DNA from: Shewanella psychropiezotolerans
GTDB taxonomy: Bacteria; Pseudomonadota; Gammaproteobacteria; Enterobacterales; Shewanellaceae
Direction of reading: 5' to 3'
Length of the DNA stretch: 64,000 bases
NCBI RefSeq assembly: GCF_007197555.1
Contig: NZ_CP041614.1
Location: forward strand, 5,572,001 to 5,636,000
Shown here piece by piece: positions 62,701 through 64,000 of the stretch. Position 1 is the first letter of the stretch. Each line of letters starts with the position of its first letter. The position numbers were made by a program, and so were the translations under genes. The notes below the pieces were generated by a model, which ran no database searches, had not been told where the DNA came from, and saw only the letters and a program-made list of their open reading frames with translations.

Positions 62701-64000
62701 TTAACCCGCTGCTCACGTTGACGACCAAACTTGTCAAAATAACTGACCGATTGCGGCTTATTGCTGCTGGTATGGGTTTCTGTAATAAAGTCTTTATCGC
62801 AACTGCTACACAGGCTACGGCGGGTTTCGCTGGTGTTGCCATCAGCTAGCACCTGGCGCACGACCTTCCCCTGAATATCAAAATAGCGGGTTGAGGCTAA
62901 CTTATTGGGACCTGTGGTGGTTTTACTATAGATCCGTCCCGCTGTTGCTGTGCTGCCTGACTTGCCGTTATAAAGGTAAGTTTCTGACTCACCGTTTTGG
63001 TTCATCTGGCTGGCAAGGTACTGGCCACGGCTATCATAAAACCAATATTGCCCGCGCTTTTGATAGCTGCTGGTATTGTGCTTAGCGTAACTTTGCTCTG
63101 CCACCTTATTACCATATTTATCGTAGAAAAATGCAGTGGTAAGGCCATTAACTTGGGATTCACGCAGCATGCCATTGGGGTAATAACTGAATTTAGTTTG
63201 CCTACTTTGATTATTTGTACTGCCAGATTCTGTATTCTTGTAGCGAGTTTTCGCCACGATGGTTTTATAAAGTCGCCCAAACTGCCTTGCATCTGGCTGA
63301 GAGCCACTCTGACTCTCAACTTGATTATGAGCATTACCTAATACTAATGCATTTGAATTGAGGACGTTATAAGCCGTATTCTCATAATGGTTACTGGTTC
63401 GTGTCTGGTGGATTAACGCGCCTGTGGCACCTTTCACCTGAACCAGGCTCGTGCTTAGATAATTCCAATTATTATGGGTATTTGTCGTTAACGTCTCGCT
63501 GACCCTCCCCCAGTTAGTGATCGTTTTTCCATCTGAAGAGAGATCTAGACTATAGCTTTCCTCTTTAGAGGTTTTCAGATAAACATGAATCCCGCCATTG
63601 GCACTCGTCGTTTGCGTATAAGTATTGAAGGCACTAGTCAGTAACTTGTCTTTATACTTTCGAGTTGTGGTCTTTGGCATCCCCGTGAGGGGATACAGCT
63701 GATGATATTGGGTAGTGGTAACCACACCTGATTGGGGGTCAGTAGTCTGTACCGTTTCAAAACCTAAGAAACCACGTCCTTTTTTGTGCGCCAGGGGTCC
63801 ACCATAAGCATATTGCACTAACACAGAGTCAGTATTTGTAGACTGAGTCGCCGCCTCAGTCACCACATACATACCAGCAATGGGGGTAATGTACTCCTCA
63901 TCATTCGGCTTTTGGCTAGATTCCAGATTAATCAGTGGAATACCACTATTTAGTGGTGCATAAGCAATGTTTGTTTCTACACCAAACCCATTGGTGATTT
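59709..64000 (-). CDS. Rhs/TcB-type repeat protein with lipase-like tip (5' end outside window)
   Basis: At least 1429 residues, open to the window edge. The visible start has the SpvB/TcdB-like segment KGRGFLGFETVQTTDPQSG; many YD repeats follow (YDALGRVYKQSK, YDAMGRMLWRKD). The Rhs core reads QYQHTDHQGSVLTVTN, YDPTLARFMQADPFIQ and FNRYSYVLNNPLTYTDPSG. The tip after DPSG (about 314 residues) has a hydrophobic stretch (ALNFIPVFGQLASAHFAF) and GRCHSLGT, a serine-hydrolase-type elbow, so a lipase or other alpha/beta hydrolase is suggested. It is followed by a lipoprotein gene and the bank A small genes. Confidence 0.82.
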   Translation of the reverse strand, partial: ITNGFGVETNIAYAPLNSGIPLINLESSQKPNDEEYITPIAGMYVVTEAATQSTNTDSVLVQYAYGGPLAHKKGRGFLGFETVQTTDPQSGVVTTTQYHQLYPLTGMPKTTTRKYKDKLLTSAFNTYTQTTSANGGIHVYLKTSKEESYSLDLSSDGKTITNWGRVSETLTTNTHNNWNYLSTSLVQVKGATGALIHQTRTSNHYENTAYNVLNSNALVLGNAHNQVESQSGSQPDARQFGRLYKTIVAKTRYKNTESGSTNNQSRQTKFSYYPNGMLRESQVNGLTTAFFYDKYGNKVAEQSYAKHNTSSYQKRGQYWFYDSRGQYLASQMNQNGESETYLYNGKSGSTATAGRIYSKTTTGPNKLASTRYFDIQGKVVRQVLADGNTSETRRSLCSSCDKDFITETHTSSNKPQSVSYFDKFGRQREQRVKGFNGSWVVTASSYDKLGRVTHQSVPNYGSASSVKSQQFYDALGRVYKQSKLTESGAVMVYSKINGLVTTSIDEKGLHYKDTYSADGQLIARTDPQSQVIYYYYDAFGNTRKVTTKAKDKNDAWKYQSITTGFDAYGRKTATNDPDKGSWTYTYNDFGELLTQTDAKKQTTTTEYDAMGRMLWRKDATNLSCWGYGRSASLHNVGKPAWVKQWAGQTSCTTSAAVESRETYHYDHYGRPAQTDFVIKGNSYSTRSEYNDKGQLNRQHYPSNNGTFYVNFYYNANHYLFLQKDSSNRSLRNITAMDALGNITHQTFGNGTSEVRGFNSRTGRISHIDLAKGSRDIHKLSYGSFDAKGNVEFRAHSYYNNAGGQTLSFSETFTYDTLNRINTRDLSVGSGSLTGYSYDEQYRYDGFGNIKSRKGYSGGSYSVNLASYDYLQTVSANRLNSATVDGKNYSKFNYDANGNIKSDGRRTFTYNAFDKASRIQAGSQYTDYKYNHNRAVFSRTDYRQDNGVWKTFNTDYVGKIYQQERRYKGSVSAANLENTRHKYMLGNIMVVRNQNTTLGNSEEVQYQHTDHQGSVLTVTNKTGDVLEQYFYTAFGKPMKLSGSSIVQAIIPMERGYTGHEMLPGLDIIQMGGRIYDPTLARFMQADPFIQAPSNLQNFNRYSYVLNNPLTYTDPSGYNFFKKIYNFLGKIDGRELSHKYIFNDNPALANFVQAALNFIPVFGQLASAHFAFDRAYYTTGSLRSAFSAGIVSFAMSYVNGPQEFSYEAFAVLAADIVDPDVGRAVRFIYYGIDTESLSNTVLYVGNEVKNHYVSKEVARFANKNGLSLAEFNALLTINSFVGRKLIGSRINSREGDNGERVYDISGFTTRGNGARGLVGVIWDINDTILGYQGLSDAVSHEFIVNGNGNLGRCHSLGTLTCNNLVARGYAKSAELNALPFGNIAVRGSETKLGTFDLVNGGVMGHLFNWGARGIACSSFPCHGYADNYEGK

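Noticed and set aside
40081..64000. Prophage or conjugative element
   Set aside because: No integrase, capsid, tail, relaxase or attachment repeats were seen; Rhs genes alone do not indicate one.

Overview
The window looks like chromosomal DNA of a Shewanella-type marine gammaproteobacterium. This rests on gene content: a flavorubredoxin gene behind a NorR/sigma-54 promoter, psrABC polysulfide/thiosulfate reductase beside a PhnD-domain histidine kinase and FixJ-type regulator, a RegB/RegA-like redox pair, a secreted endonuclease I, MepA, and Sec-exported Rhs proteins. No rRNA, tRNA, CRISPR array, integrase or prophage genes were seen.

Region 1 (1-15.4 kb) is respiratory and stress metabolism: norV (3' end cut by the window), a molybdate-transporter-like gene, two small membrane proteins, endA, the psrABC operon with its terminator, the divergent sensor/regulator pair, and an Old Yellow Enzyme divergent from a LysR regulator. 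Molybdate uptake and a molybdopterin reductase occur in the same neighbourhood. Region 2 (15.5-40 kb) holds a methionine-rich TonB receptor, a frameshifted GAF-GGDEF gene, a RegBA-like pair, two alkaline-phosphatase-type enzymes, a polysaccharide-type operon (TackOD1/degenerate GGDEF, a GT2 synthase with two frameshifts, HlyD-like protein, Pro/Ala-rich protein), RluA and Lon-N proteins, a patatin, YhcH, a cysteine desulfurase/persulfide dioxygenase/rhodanese fusion and MepA.

Region 3 (40-64 kb) is the unusual part. Everything is on the minus strand and forms two tandem modules, each in the order Rhs toxin, immunity gene, then a bank of very short secreted-protein genes. Module A (64,000-53,951) has an Rhs protein with a lipase-like tip, a lipoprotein and 11 small genes plus three signal-peptide remnants. 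Module B (53,508-40,081) has an Rhs protein split into two exported polypeptides, a SUKH-like immunity protein and 18 small genes, four of them broken or truncated, with one extra lipoprotein. The small proteins (about 105-120 aa) share a signal peptide and a pattern: Gly-x-Ile/Val strand start, a central Cys, an LLAA-x-mAgK-x-V-x-vY core, and a late Cys. They are otherwise strongly diverged. I infer, without proof, an OB-fold like the B subunits of AB5 toxins (SubB/PltB type). Paralogue pairs across the banks, decayed copies, a chimeric gene fragment, REP-like GGGTCAGAGCC repeats and a pentanucleotide tract at one ribosome-binding site mark it as a fast-evolving locus.

Several genes carry single-base frameshifts, often in short G/C runs (GT2, Rhs, small-gene bank, GAF-GGDEF). 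Some may be sequencing errors, but one bank gene also has two in-frame amber codons, so true decay occurs too.
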